Assembly (NCBI GenBank): GCA_964431965.1
Contig: CAYSLU010000083.1
Span: 1 to 24,581, forward strand
Direction of reading: 5' to 3'
DNA: 24,581 bases
DNA from: CAYSLU01 sp964431965
GTDB taxonomy: Bacteria > Verrucomicrobiota > Kiritimatiellia > CAIKKV01 > CAYSLU01
Part shown: in pieces, positions 1 to 7,470 of the stretch
How positions within the stretch are numbered: position 1 is the first letter of the stretch
Layout of the letters: each line of letters starts with the position of its first letter
Program-made: the position numbers and the translations under genes
Notes under the pieces: model-generated
Told to the model about the DNA's origin: nothing
Seen by the model: only the letters and a program-made list of their open reading frames with translations
Databases searched by the model: none

Positions 1-703
1 TGCGCTTGCGCAGCAAACCGTCAATAGCGTAAACGCGGTCGGCTTCGTCAAGATCAGCGTGCCGGCCGGCAAGTTCGTGATGGCGTCCGCGCCGTTCGCC
101 GACTTCCAGCCCACGATTCAGGACATGTTCAAGGGACAGCTCTCGGGCAACGTCAACGCCAGCATTGCTGACATGGTAATGGTCTGGAATCCGACGCCGG
201 CACCAGGTGCGTACGTCTACTATTACAAGGACGAGTTTGGCGATTGGCTGAACCTCGACACCTTGGAAGTGGCAACGAACGCCGTAGATACAGTTCTGCC
301 CGGACAAGGCTTCTGGATCTGGAGCAAGGCATCCAGCAACCAGACGGTGGTTCTGAAGGGGGAGGTGCCGAACGAGGTTTCCGCCACCAATGCCATCGGT
401 CAAGGGTTTACAATGATCGGATACCCTTACTCGTCAGCGCAATCGATAACTAACACGGGGTTCGCTGCGAGCGGAGCCTTCGGAAATGTGAACGCCGGGA
501 TCGCGGATCAGATCATCTTCTTCGATAGCGTGACAGGGTCCTACATCTACAACTACCTTGATGAAAACGGCGTGTGGACGGACGAGGACCTGAATCCTTC
601 ATCGCAGAAATTTGAACTGGGCAAGGGCGCGTGGTACTGGCGGAGGGGGACCGGCGGATTCGCGTGGGTTGAGTCACGCAGCTATCCCTCCGTCAGCCAG
701 TAG
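1..703 (+). CDS. Secreted two-repeat protein, 5' truncated by window edge
   Basis: The frame is open to the left edge (first full codon at position 2), so the start lies outside the window. The first visible residues, ALAQQ, look like the end of a signal peptide, followed by VNAVGFVKISVPAGKF, a mature N-terminus I associate with exported Verrucomicrobiota/Kiritimatiellota proteins. A GTG at 59 is in frame but lies inside this conserved stretch and is not the start. The mature part contains two related segments of about 85 residues. Each has a GNVNA(S/G)IAD element, then an aromatic (A/S)Y(V/I)Y-(Y/N)Y strand, then a G-(F/A)W-W ending. There are no membrane helices after the signal. Function is unknown; a surface or extracellular beta-rich role is inferred. 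The export call is firm only as far as the cut signal peptide allows. Confidence 0.75.
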   Translation, partial: ALAQQTVNSVNAVGFVKISVPAGKFVMASAPFADFQPTIQDMFKGQLSGNVNASIADMVMVWNPTPAPGAYVYYYKDEFGDWLNLDTLEVATNAVDTVLPGQGFWIWSKASSNQTVVLKGEVPNEVSATNAIGQGFTMIGYPYSSAQSITNTGFAASGAFGNVNAGIADQIIFFDSVTGSYIYNYLDENGVWTDEDLNPSSQKFELGKGAWYWRRGTGGFAWVESRSYPSVSQ

Positions 704-767
704 GTTGGTTTGGTATAGATTATCTGCGATGTCACTACAGGTTGCTGAATAGGGGAGTGTGCGCGCG

Positions 768-1409
768 ATGAAAAAAAGTCTGGTAGTCTTGGCTGCTGTG
801 CTGTCTCTGAACGGTGTTCACGAGTGTCACGCTACCGCGTCGATCACATGGGCCGCTGGAGCGACCGGCAGAGTATACTCTGACGTTGCGCAAACGATTC
901 TGCTGGCCCCTTTTGGCGGCAACTCCTCGCCGACGGTAGGTTGCTTCGTTCAGTTGATCTACACGGCCAACGGGAGTTTCGGTATAGCTGACTTGACTAC
1001 TGCAAACGGCATTGCAGCATCCGATGCTGCGAATCTTGCCGTTGTTGCAACCTGCTGGATCGGCCGTGCCTTTGGTTCGGCGGGTGGGTTTACGGGGAAG
1101 TCATTCACCAGTCCGTACGACGCAGGCGCTCGCTTCTTCGTTCGCGCTTGGACTGCCCCATCGGCCGATCTGACCACAGCATGTCTGACTACCGCAAGTG
1201 TTCCGACCGGTGGATCTGTCAAGTACGGTAACTCTGTCCTCTGGACTCAGACCAAGCCCTTGGGCGGCATCACCGAGACGGATCCGCTTGATCTTTCAAA
1301 TGTTGGCAGCTTTGCCACTACGTTGACTCCTGTTCCGGAGCCTGCATCGATGGCTCTCTTCGGACTTGGTGCAGTTGCGATTGCGCTGCGTCGTAAGCTG
1401 CGGAGCTAG
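768..1409 (+). CDS. PEP-CTERM sorting-domain protein
   Basis: This 213-residue exported protein starts with a signal peptide (MKKSLVVLAAVLSLNG..., cleavage near HATA) and ends with a PEP-CTERM signal: VPEP, a hydrophobic helix (MALFGLGAVAIAL) and an RRK basic tail. In the known exosortase/PEP-CTERM system such proteins are membrane-anchored, then cut and released or attached at the surface, often in exopolysaccharide-producing bacteria. No exosortase gene is in this window. I chose ATG 768 over GTG 759 because AGGGGAG at 751-757 is well placed for 768 and too close to 759. The middle has a few cysteines and no recognisable enzyme motif. It is followed by a strong hairpin at 1430-1462. The specific role is unknown. 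Confidence 0.85.
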   Translation: MKKSLVVLAAVLSLNGVHECHATASITWAAGATGRVYSDVAQTILLAPFGGNSSPTVGCFVQLIYTANGSFGIADLTTANGIAASDAANLAVVATCWIGRAFGSAGGFTGKSFTSPYDAGARFFVRAWTAPSADLTTACLTTASVPTGGSVKYGNSVLWTQTKPLGGITETDPLDLSNVGSFATTLTPVPEPASMALFGLGAVAIALRRKLRS

Positions 1410-1429
1410 TTGATGTAGGTGCGTTGAAA

Positions 1430-1462
1430 CGAAGCCCTGACCGGAACCCGGTCAGGGCTTCG
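1430..1462. terminator. 15-bp perfect hairpin, probable terminator
   Basis: Two 15-base arms (1430-1444 and 1448-1462, cgaagccctgaccgg and its complement) enclose a 3-base loop. It lies 20 nt after the PEP-CTERM stop and just before the Shine-Dalgarno of the next gene. There is no strong T-run on the plus side, so it may act as an mRNA-stabilising or rho-type stem rather than a classical intrinsic terminator. Confidence 0.6.
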
Positions 1463-1484
1463 TGCGTTATAGGAGCATCATGTC

Positions 1485-2126
1485 ATGACAAAGCGTACGG
1501 TGGCGGTACTGGCGGTCGTTGTCTCTATTGGCCTGGGCTCAGCAGCGCGGGCGGTTGTGACCAACGCTGCAACCGATGGGAAGACGATTGCGCTGGTCGT
1601 CTCGAATCAGATCGATCCTGCCATGACCGATCAGGTTGCTGCCTATCTCCGATCCACATTCCAGTCTGAAGTCCGATTGGCATCTCCTGTCGTCGCCACG
1701 CCCTCGGCGTCGATTGAAGTGGCGGCGGCGATCGTGGCCGGCGCGATGAAGCCATCCGACGGGATCGCGCTCGGGTTGGTGTCGCTGACCGACAGCAATA
1801 GTCTGGGAATGGTGGCCGCGGCCACCGGGCGTGTCGCCATCCTCAACGTGGCCGCACTCAAGTCCGCAAATGCAGACGCCGGTCGGTACCTGCGCCGAGT
1901 GAAGCGCGAGTCGGGCGCAACCGTTGCCCGGCTGCTAGGTCTGAAGGCGTGTCCGAATCCGACCTGCTGCCTTCTCAAGCACCGCGACGAGAAGGAGCTG
2001 GACCAGAAGGGCATGAATCTGTGTCCGCCATGTTTCGGGAAGGCGGAGTCGGCTCTTCGGTCGCTAGGCGTGAGTCCTCAGTCGCGAGCATCTCGCGGAA
2101 AGACGCCGACGACCGAGACGAAGTGA
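1485..2126 (+). CDS. Secreted archaemetzincin-like protein, protease motif lost
   Basis: This 213-residue protein has a Sec signal peptide (MTKRTVAVLAVVVSIGLGSAARA). Residues 145-183 follow the archaemetzincin (peptidase M54) pattern HExxHxxGx3Cx4CxM...CxxC: G152, C156, C161 and the pair C180/C183 (NLCPPC) are all present at family spacing. The catalytic part is gone: the HExxH positions read A145 T146 V147 A148 R149, and the CxM methionine is leucine. The upstream DGIALGLVSLTD segment also resembles the family's strand before the active site. I infer a structurally intact, zinc-cysteine-bearing but catalytically dead homologue. Export is unusual, because known archaemetzincins are, as far as I recall, cytosolic. 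ATG 1485 has AGGAG at 1471-1475. The last 20 residues are polar and probably disordered. Confidence 0.7.
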   Translation: MTKRTVAVLAVVVSIGLGSAARAVVTNAATDGKTIALVVSNQIDPAMTDQVAAYLRSTFQSEVRLASPVVATPSASIEVAAAIVAGAMKPSDGIALGLVSLTDSNSLGMVAAATGRVAILNVAALKSANADAGRYLRRVKRESGATVARLLGLKACPNPTCCLLKHRDEKELDQKGMNLCPPCFGKAESALRSLGVSPQSRASRGKTPTTETK

Positions 2127-2133
2127 CGGCCTC

Positions 2134-2285
2134 GCGTGCCGTCCCGGAAATGGGCGCACAAGAGGACCGTCATCCTGAGCGAAGCGAAGGATCTCTTCCC
2201 GCGCGATCAGGACCGAGATTCCTCGCTCCGCTCGGAATGACACGCACGTACGCAGGCTGAGTAATCATTTTCGGGACAGAACAGC
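2134..2285. repeat. MITE-like palindromic repeat, copy 1
   Basis: This block of about 150 bp has imperfect inverted ends (gtgccgtcccggaaatg on the left; the right end reads gttctgtcccgaaaatg on the other strand). It contains an inner palindrome running from gtcatcctgagcgaagcgaa to ctccgctcggaatgaca. The same unit, inverted and recognisably similar over its whole length, lies at 23236-23398. The copy starts 8 nt after the archaemetzincin-like stop. No coding capacity is seen; it could fold into one long hairpin as RNA. Confidence 0.75.
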
Positions 2286-2320
2286 AGCGTCCCGACCCAG
2301 GAGCCAACCAACCCCCGCGT

Positions 2321-3910
2321 ATGTCGAAGCCGCTCTACCGTCGCGAGATTCCGGGCCACTGCATCTCCTCGGCCACCGACTGGCTGGAGTATGCCGATTG
2401 GCTGCGCTCTCACGTCAGGCTGAGCCTGGGCCTGCTCCCGCAGCCGCCACGGGCGGCGCCGCGAGCCGAAGTCTTTGGCGACTGGCAGGCCGCGGGCGTG
2501 CGCTGCGAGAAGGTCGTGATCGAGGGGCTGGCAGGAATCCAGATCACCGGAAATTTGTTCCGCCCCGAGCCGTGCCCGCGGCGTTATCCGGTCATCCTCT
2601 GCCCGCACGGTCACTGGCCGCAGGGCCGGCTGCACGACTCCGCGGCTGATGCGAGCATCATCGCGCGCTGCTTCACCCTGGCCCGCATGGGGGCGTGCGT
2701 CCTCTCCTATGACATGCTCGGCTATGGCGACTCGTCTCAACTGCCGCACGCGTCGCTCGACGACTCGCACTGGGGCCTGTCGCTGGCGGCCCTGCAGACG
2801 TGGAACAGCATCCGCGCCCTCGACTTCCTTCTGGCTCTGCCCGGCGCCGATCCGCAGCGCGTGGGCGTGACCGGCGAGTCCGGCGGCGGCACGCAGACCT
2901 TCTTCCTCGCGGCCGTCGACGACCGTGTGACGGCGGCCGCGCCGATCTGCATGATCGCGTCCGACTTCCACGGCGGCTGCGTGTGCGAGAACCCGCCGCT
3001 CCTTCGGCTGGCGGCCGGAAACGTCGATATCGCGTGCCTCATGGCTCCAAAGCCGATATTCGTGGGGAGCTGCACGGGCGACTGGACGTGCGATGTGCCA
3101 AAGCGGGAGCTGCCCGCGATCCGCCGGATCTACGCCCTGCACGGGGCTGCGCGCCGTGTGAGCGGGCTGCACGTCGATGCCGGGCACAACTACAACCTCG
3201 AGATGCGGGAAGGCGTCTACCGCTTCTTTGGGAAGTGGTTCTTCGATCGGACCATCCGGCGACCGATCGAGGAACCCGGCTTTGCACGGCCCCGGCTGCG
3301 CGACCAGATGGTGTGGTGGGGGCGGCCGGCGCCGGCGGCCGTGTCTCCGTCCGCCGTATCAGCGGCTTGGCGCGAGCACGTCCGGGCCGCACTGGCGCCG
3401 GCGCTGACCTCGAGCCGGTCCTGCCGCCGGACGCTGGGGCCCCTGCTGGCCCACACGGTCGGGCTTGGAATCTCGGCGGCGTCCCGCCGCATGACGATCA
3501 AGCGGACGGGCGACAGCCTGCTTGTCCGCCCGTCCCGCGGCGCGGCGGCTGATCCGGACTCGGCCGATCCGCACTTCCGGACCTACCGTCGGACGCCGCA
3601 CGCCGAGGCGGTGATGGAAATCGTGGCGGCCGTCTCCCTGGCGCCGGGCGTCCGGTTGATCGGGCACGGAGCCGCCGGGCCGTGGTGCCTGCTGGCGGCC
3701 GCTCTATCCCCGGCCGTGGCGGCTGTTGAGGCGGACATGCGGGGCTTCGACGATGGCGACGGCTCCTGGTCCCGGTTCCTCGACATCCCGTGCCTGCGGC
3801 AGATCGGCGGGCTGGCGACCGTGTTCGCCATGATCGGCAGCCGGCCGCTTCAGCTGATCGATGCCAGCCCGTCCGTGAAGCGTCTGGCCGCGCAATATGC
3901 TCGCGCCTGA
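2321..3910 (+). CDS. Two-domain alpha/beta hydrolase, acetylxylan-esterase-like
   Basis: This is a 529-residue protein without a signal peptide. The N-terminal half (about 45-310) is an alpha/beta hydrolase: an HGHWP oxyanion-type loop near 96-100, the nucleophile elbow GESGGG with Ser187, a candidate acid Asp254 or Asp258 (TGDWTCD) and His289 (DAGHNYN). This GESGGGTQT type is common among putative acetyl-xylan or carbohydrate esterases of Planctomycetes and Verrucomicrobia. The C-terminal half (about 380-525) looks like a second, degenerate hydrolase fold in which the elbow reads GHGAAG (448-453) and lacks the serine. I infer removal of acyl groups from carbohydrates; the substrate is unknown. 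AGGAG at 2299-2303 is somewhat far from ATG 2321, so the start is likely but not certain. Confidence 0.8.
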   Translation: MSKPLYRREIPGHCISSATDWLEYADWLRSHVRLSLGLLPQPPRAAPRAEVFGDWQAAGVRCEKVVIEGLAGIQITGNLFRPEPCPRRYPVILCPHGHWPQGRLHDSAADASIIARCFTLARMGACVLSYDMLGYGDSSQLPHASLDDSHWGLSLAALQTWNSIRALDFLLALPGADPQRVGVTGESGGGTQTFFLAAVDDRVTAAAPICMIASDFHGGCVCENPPLLRLAAGNVDIACLMAPKPIFVGSCTGDWTCDVPKRELPAIRRIYALHGAARRVSGLHVDAGHNYNLEMREGVYRFFGKWFFDRTIRRPIEEPGFARPRLRDQMVWWGRPAPAAVSPSAVSAAWREHVRAALAPALTSSRSCRRTLGPLLAHTVGLGISAASRRMTIKRTGDSLLVRPSRGAAADPDSADPHFRTYRRTPHAEAVMEIVAAVSLAPGVRLIGHGAAGPWCLLAAALSPAVAAVEADMRGFDDGDGSWSRFLDIPCLRQIGGLATVFAMIGSRPLQLIDASPSVKRLAAQYARA

Positions 3911-3945
3911 GCGGCCCGCGAATCAGCCTAGAAGGAGCAGAGAAG

Positions 3946-4208
3946 CCGCAGGGAGGCGCAGAAGGCGCAAGAAGGGAACTAGTTGCGGATTGCTCTTGCT
4001 ACACTTGCTTGGTTCTGACCAAAGCCTCCGCAACCTATCTGTCCAGCAGTTCGCACTATGGCTGGCGTACCACCCGGACTACGGGCTGAAGCCCGCACTA
4101 CAAACAGCGAATTGGCCGGTTCCGGCGTTTGTAGTGCGGCCTTCAGGCCGTACTGAGGCCATAGTGCGAATTGGTGCTATCTGTCTTGTGCCTCTTGTCT
4201 CTTTGCGG
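3946..4208. repeat. Nested palindromic repeat block in gene-free gap
   Basis: The 320-bp gap 3911-4230 holds no credible gene. It contains a 13-bp perfect inverted pair (4050-4062 / 4158-4170, ttcgcactatggc), an inner 11-bp pair (4095-4105 / 4127-4137, gcactacaaac) and two small hairpins, cgggctgaagcccg (4082-4095) and cggccttcaggccg (4137-4150). A purine-rich arm from about 3946 to 3975 is roughly complementary to a pyrimidine-rich arm at about 4181-4208. The whole block could form a branched cruciform. Confidence 0.7.
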
Positions 4209-4230
4209 CAATCATCTGCGGAGTCCAGGA

Positions 4231-5856
4231 TCAGTCGCGCAGGATGACCCCGTACACGCCGTTCACGTCGTCGGAGAGAACGACGGAGGTCGCCTGGAGC
4301 AGGCGGACGCCGACATCACCCAGCTCCGCGGCCCGGCTGGCTGCCGCCAGCGGGTCGGGCAGGGGGAAGCTCGTCGATTCGAGCGCCGCCCGCAGCGGGG
4401 CGGTCAGCGCAAGCTCCGACTCCTCGCCGAGCGCCGCCATCGCCCGGGTATTCACGAAGTCCGCCTGCCCCTCGGCGTTCCAGAGGACGAGTCCGATGGG
4501 CAGGCGGTTCAGCGCACGGTTGCGCCGGTCGACGTCGCCTTGGAGCCGCTCCACGGTTTCGCGGAGTTCTCCGGCCTTCTCCCGAGCCCGGTCTTCAACG
4601 AATGCGCTCAGGCTCTCGATGGCAGCCGACAGGTTGGCGCCGTCGAGGTTCAGGTCTTTCAGGCGCTTGGTGATGCCATCCGACACGGCCTGGCTGAACG
4701 CCCTGCGCGGGCGCGCGGCGCGAGCCGCCCGGGCCCGGGTCTTGCGGGCGATGCCGGCCTCGATCTGGGCCAGCTCGTCTCCCGAGACGCCCTTTGAAAC
4801 GAGGAGGCCGCGAACGCGGGTCAGGAACTGATCCAGCGGCTCCTCGCGCGGGGTCATGCTCCGGATGATGTCCTCGGCCGCCTTGAGGCTTCTCTCGCCT
4901 TTCAGGAATGCGCCCGATATGCGCTTCGCCCGGACGCGGTCGGAGTACGACGTGATGACGGAGAGGATCTCGTTCACGAAGCCGGTGGCGACGCGGGACG
5001 AGGTCATCGTGCTGGCGCGGAGCCGCATCTCGTTCTCCAGCGTCATGATCGCCCGCTCCAGGTCCTCCTGTCCCTCCTTCACCTCCCCGGTCTGGTCGTC
5101 CAGGAGGTTGGCGGCGACGAGGCGGATGTTCCGGGCCAGGCTCTGGACGGCCGAGCCCTCGTCGGTCATCCCCATTTCGGCGCGGGAGACGGCGAGGTTG
5201 ATGGCTTCGGAGAACAGGCCGGCCACCCGCTGCGGGTTGTTCTTGATCTCGCCGATGAGCCAGCGCTGCTCTTCCGCCTTGGACAGAACCTGGCCGACCA
5301 CGTAGCGGACGAGCTCGGGATCGGAGAGGGCGCCGCCCGCCTGCTGCACGTCCTCCACCCGGGCGCTCCGGCTCACGATCTTCTGATCCTCGGTCACCAT
5401 GACGTAGGAGATGTCGCGCAGCTGGATGTTCACCACCTTCGCCTCGGCCAGGAGCGGCGCGAGCCCGCCGTGCTCGTTGACGAAGCGGGCGCCCTTTCCG
5501 AGCACGCGGTAGAAGGACTGGAATTCCTCCTCCGTCACGGCCGGCTGGAACATGAGGTTCGAGGCGTGAACGTCCTCCAGGCGCGACGCGAACTTGTTGA
5601 CGAGCGGGTTCTTGTCCTCGAGGGGCAGGCCGTCGAGGATGATGCGCTTGCCGGCGACGCTGACGACGACCGGCTCGCCCCGGCGCTTCAGCACGTCCTG
5701 GAGCCAGCTGAACGCGCGCGCGACATTCTGTCGGCCGATGGGGTGGTCCGCCGAGAACATCTCGACGTTGGTCAGAGCGAGGCACAGCCGCCGAACCAGC
5801 TCGGCCGTCTCCTCCACGCGCGACGGGGCGGGAGTCGGTACTTGGTCTGGCGGCAT
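4231..5856 (-). CDS. PAS-domain protein ending the atpZIB operon
   Basis: This soluble protein of 541 residues starts at ATG 5856 behind a strong GGGGGAGGA site, 35 nt after atpB. Residues 15-120 resemble the N-terminal segment found in some bacterial HD-GYP or diguanylate-type signalling proteins (HPIGRQNVARAF, later RIILDGLPL and VTEEEFQSFYRVL). Residues 180-375 are predicted to be mainly helical, 415-450 look like a coiled coil, and about 448-541 form a PAS-like domain (LNRLPIGLVLWNAEGQADFVNT). The protein stops at VYGVILRD, the point where PAS domains usually hand over to an output domain, so no kinase, GGDEF or HD output is present. It may be a sensor acting through protein contacts, or a truncated gene, since repeat block 3946-4208 begins just past the stop. 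A longer open frame upstream is a shadow of atpB. Confidence 0.7.
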   Translation of the reverse strand: MPPDQVPTPAPSRVEETAELVRRLCLALTNVEMFSADHPIGRQNVARAFSWLQDVLKRRGEPVVVSVAGKRIILDGLPLEDKNPLVNKFASRLEDVHASNLMFQPAVTEEEFQSFYRVLGKGARFVNEHGGLAPLLAEAKVVNIQLRDISYVMVTEDQKIVSRSARVEDVQQAGGALSDPELVRYVVGQVLSKAEEQRWLIGEIKNNPQRVAGLFSEAINLAVSRAEMGMTDEGSAVQSLARNIRLVAANLLDDQTGEVKEGQEDLERAIMTLENEMRLRASTMTSSRVATGFVNEILSVITSYSDRVRAKRISGAFLKGERSLKAAEDIIRSMTPREEPLDQFLTRVRGLLVSKGVSGDELAQIEAGIARKTRARAARAARPRRAFSQAVSDGITKRLKDLNLDGANLSAAIESLSAFVEDRAREKAGELRETVERLQGDVDRRNRALNRLPIGLVLWNAEGQADFVNTRAMAALGEESELALTAPLRAALESTSFPLPDPLAAASRAAELGDVGVRLLQATSVVLSDDVNGVYGVILRD

Positions 5857-5891
5857 CTTCCGTCCTCCCCCGATGGCCCCTCGTGTCCGCG

Positions 5892-6677
5892 TCAGTGAGC
5901 CGGGTGATACAGGTGTCCGATGAACATGGCGGACAGGAGCGTAAAGATGTACGCCTGCAGGAACGCCACGCCCAGCTCGAGAATCATAATGCCGACGGCG
6001 AGGAAGACGGCGGGGAGGCCGAGCAGGCCGAACATGTAGACCATGCCGAGCAGGGAGAACATGATGATGTGCCCGGCGAACATGTTGGCGAAGAGCCGGA
6101 TCATCAGGGCGAAGGTTTTGACGAAGATGCCGAGCAGCTCCAGCGGGAACGTGATGAGCAGGAGCGGCCAGGGGACGCCGGGCGGTATAAACGCGCCGAA
6201 GAACCCGCCGATTCCGTTCCGGGCGATGGTTCCGAAGATCATGATTCCGAGGACGATCGACGCGAGGGCGCCGGTCACGTTCACGTTGCTGGTCGGAGGC
6301 GTGAAGGACGGGATCTGGCCGATCAGGTTGGCGACGAGCACGAAGAAGAAGAAGCTGCAGAACAGCGGGGTCATCCGGCGCCCGTCGCGCTCTCCGAGCG
6401 CGGGAATGCACGCCTGGTTGCGGATGAACAGCACGAACACCTCGAGCAGGTTGGTCAGCCCGGTGGGCACCGGATCGCGCTTGCGGTAGAGGACGGCGAA
6501 CAGGAGCAGCACGATGGCCGCCGTCACGGCCAGCATGAGGGCGTGGAGCGAGAGGTACTCCGGCAGTTCGATGCGGCCGACGAAGGGGAGCGTCCACTCG
6601 TGCGAGTTCTGCACGTGGTGCAGGATGTACTGCTCGAGCGTGGCGGATCGTTCAGCCGCCGTTACCGCGTTCGACAT
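5892..6677 (-). CDS. atpB: ATP synthase Fo subunit a
   Basis: This 261-residue membrane protein forms the ion half-channels of the Fo sector. Several hydrophobic helices are visible. The invariant arginine is R194 in MIRLFANMFAGH, next to the c-ring interface in all subunit a proteins, and the C-terminal helix (AFLQAYIFTLLSAMFI) is typical. I chose ATG 6677 (MSNAVTAAERS) rather than codons 45 nt upstream because it gives a normal soluble N-terminus; it overlaps the end of atpI by 26 nt. In most bacteria atpE, atpF and the F1 genes follow directly, but here they are absent and a PAS protein follows instead. Confidence 0.93.
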   Translation of the reverse strand: MSNAVTAAERSATLEQYILHHVQNSHEWTLPFVGRIELPEYLSLHALMLAVTAAIVLLLFAVLYRKRDPVPTGLTNLLEVFVLFIRNQACIPALGERDGRRMTPLFCSFFFFVLVANLIGQIPSFTPPTSNVNVTGALASIVLGIMIFGTIARNGIGGFFGAFIPPGVPWPLLLITFPLELLGIFVKTFALMIRLFANMFAGHIIMFSLLGMVYMFGLLGLPAVFLAVGIMILELGVAFLQAYIFTLLSAMFIGHLYHPAH

Positions 6678-7101
6678 GCGTGGCCTGCCTCTTGATGCCG
6701 GGATCGACCCCGGACGGGCCAAGCAAACCGGTCATTTCGCCCGCCATGACGAGGAAGTACCCCATGATGGCGGATATGACGAAACTACCCCAGTGACCCC
6801 ACCCGGTCCACCACAGCCCCACAATGATAAGGAGAAGCAGGAGAAAGCGCAATCCGTTCATCAGGAGCGCCCACACGAGGAACATGCCGGGCTCGCGGCC
6901 GACCGCGCGGCGGCTGATCCACGTGAAGAGCACGCCGTTCGAGGTGGCCAGGAGCCAGCCCGAGACGATTTCGGCCCAGTGCAGCGTCCGGTACAGGGCG
7001 AAGCAGACGCCGATGGCGGCCCCCGCCGCCGCCAGCGCGGTGCCGATCAGCATCGCGGGCAGGCGGCTACGGGGGCGTGGACGGGTGCCGGCGGGTGTCA
7101 T
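6652..7101 (-). CDS. atpI: ATP synthase protein I-like membrane protein
   Basis: This small hydrophobic protein has 149 residues and about four transmembrane helices (LIGTALAAAGAAIGVCFAL; a segment near 45-60; ALLMNGLRFLLLLLIIVGLW; FVISAIMGYFLVMAGEM). By size, topology and position between atpZ and atpB it matches AtpI, the assembly helper for the c-ring, or the related AtpR of N-type ATPases, which also sits directly before atpB. It overlaps atpZ by 35 nt and atpB by 26 nt, which suggests coupled translation. Sequence alone does not let me separate AtpI from AtpR. Confidence 0.75.
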   Translation of the reverse strand: MTPAGTRPRPRSRLPAMLIGTALAAAGAAIGVCFALYRTLHWAEIVSGWLLATSNGVLFTWISRRAVGREPGMFLVWALLMNGLRFLLLLLIIVGLWWTGWGHWGSFVISAIMGYFLVMAGEMTGLLGPSGVDPGIKRQATHVERGNGG

Positions 7102-7282
7102 CGTCTCGTTCCTGTCGGTTCAGCGCGCGGATCACTTTCCACGTCTCGTAGGCGCCGTAGAGCAGCCCCATGAACATTCCCCCCAGGGTCCAGCCGTAGC
7201 CGCCGCCCGTCTTCCGATCGAGGAAGACGCCGCCCAGCGTACACAGCAGCATGCCCGCGGCCCAGTTGAGGCTGAGCCCCAT
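7067..7282 (-). CDS. atpZ: AtpZ-family small membrane protein
   Basis: This 71-residue protein has two transmembrane helices and the AtpZ/AtpQ family pattern: a first helix ending in GGVFLDRKTGGGYGW, then GGMFMGLLYGAYETWKV. In other bacteria AtpZ forms a complex with AtpI and is linked to Mg2+/Ca2+ movement or ATP synthase assembly. ATG 7282 is the only standard start. The frame stays open upstream for about 95 nt (to a TAG near 7378), and the residues encoded there (DRAGDTGLAGGA) look plausible as protein, so a non-ATG start is possible. A promoter lies at 7373-7402. Confidence 0.8.
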   Translation of the reverse strand: MGLSLNWAAGMLLCTLGGVFLDRKTGGGYGWTLGGMFMGLLYGAYETWKVIRALNRQERDDDTRRHPSTPP

Positions 7283-7372
7283 GGCCCCGCCCGCCAGGCC
7301 GGTGTCACCGGCGCGATCCTGATCCTGTCGCGGTGCGCTCGTGGTGCCGCCCCCCGGGGTTGTCCGGCCCTC

Positions 7373-7402
7373 ATGCTACACGGGGCATGGCCGCCGGGGC
7401 AA
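7373..7402 (-). promoter_or_regulatory. Candidate promoter of the atpZ-atpI-atpB operon
   Basis: On the minus strand this reads TTGCCC (7402-7397), an 18-nt spacer, then TAGCAT (7378-7373). The same TAGCAT-type -10 occurs before other genes in this window. The predicted transcript would have a leader of about 85 nt before the ATG at 7282. Confidence 0.5.
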
Positions 7403-7470
7403 TTCATCCCTGTGCCTGAAGCCGCGGCTGGCGCACGGCAGTTCCGTCGGTCCCGGCGCACGGGCCCGGA

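Noticed and set aside
2207..3187. Minus-strand frame (326 codons) opposite the hydrolase
   Set aside because: Starts inside the hydrolase and ends inside a repeat, with no recognisable motif.
5857..6597. Minus-strand open frame extending the PAS protein upstream to 788 residues
   Set aside because: It runs through atpB in another frame and encodes Arg/Pro-rich shadow sequence; the real start at 5856 has a strong Shine-Dalgarno.
6652..7282. Complete N-type (Na+) ATPase operon
   Set aside because: The atpZ-atpI-atpB order resembles Q-R-B of N-ATPases, but atpD/atpC upstream and c, b, alpha and gamma genes downstream are missing.
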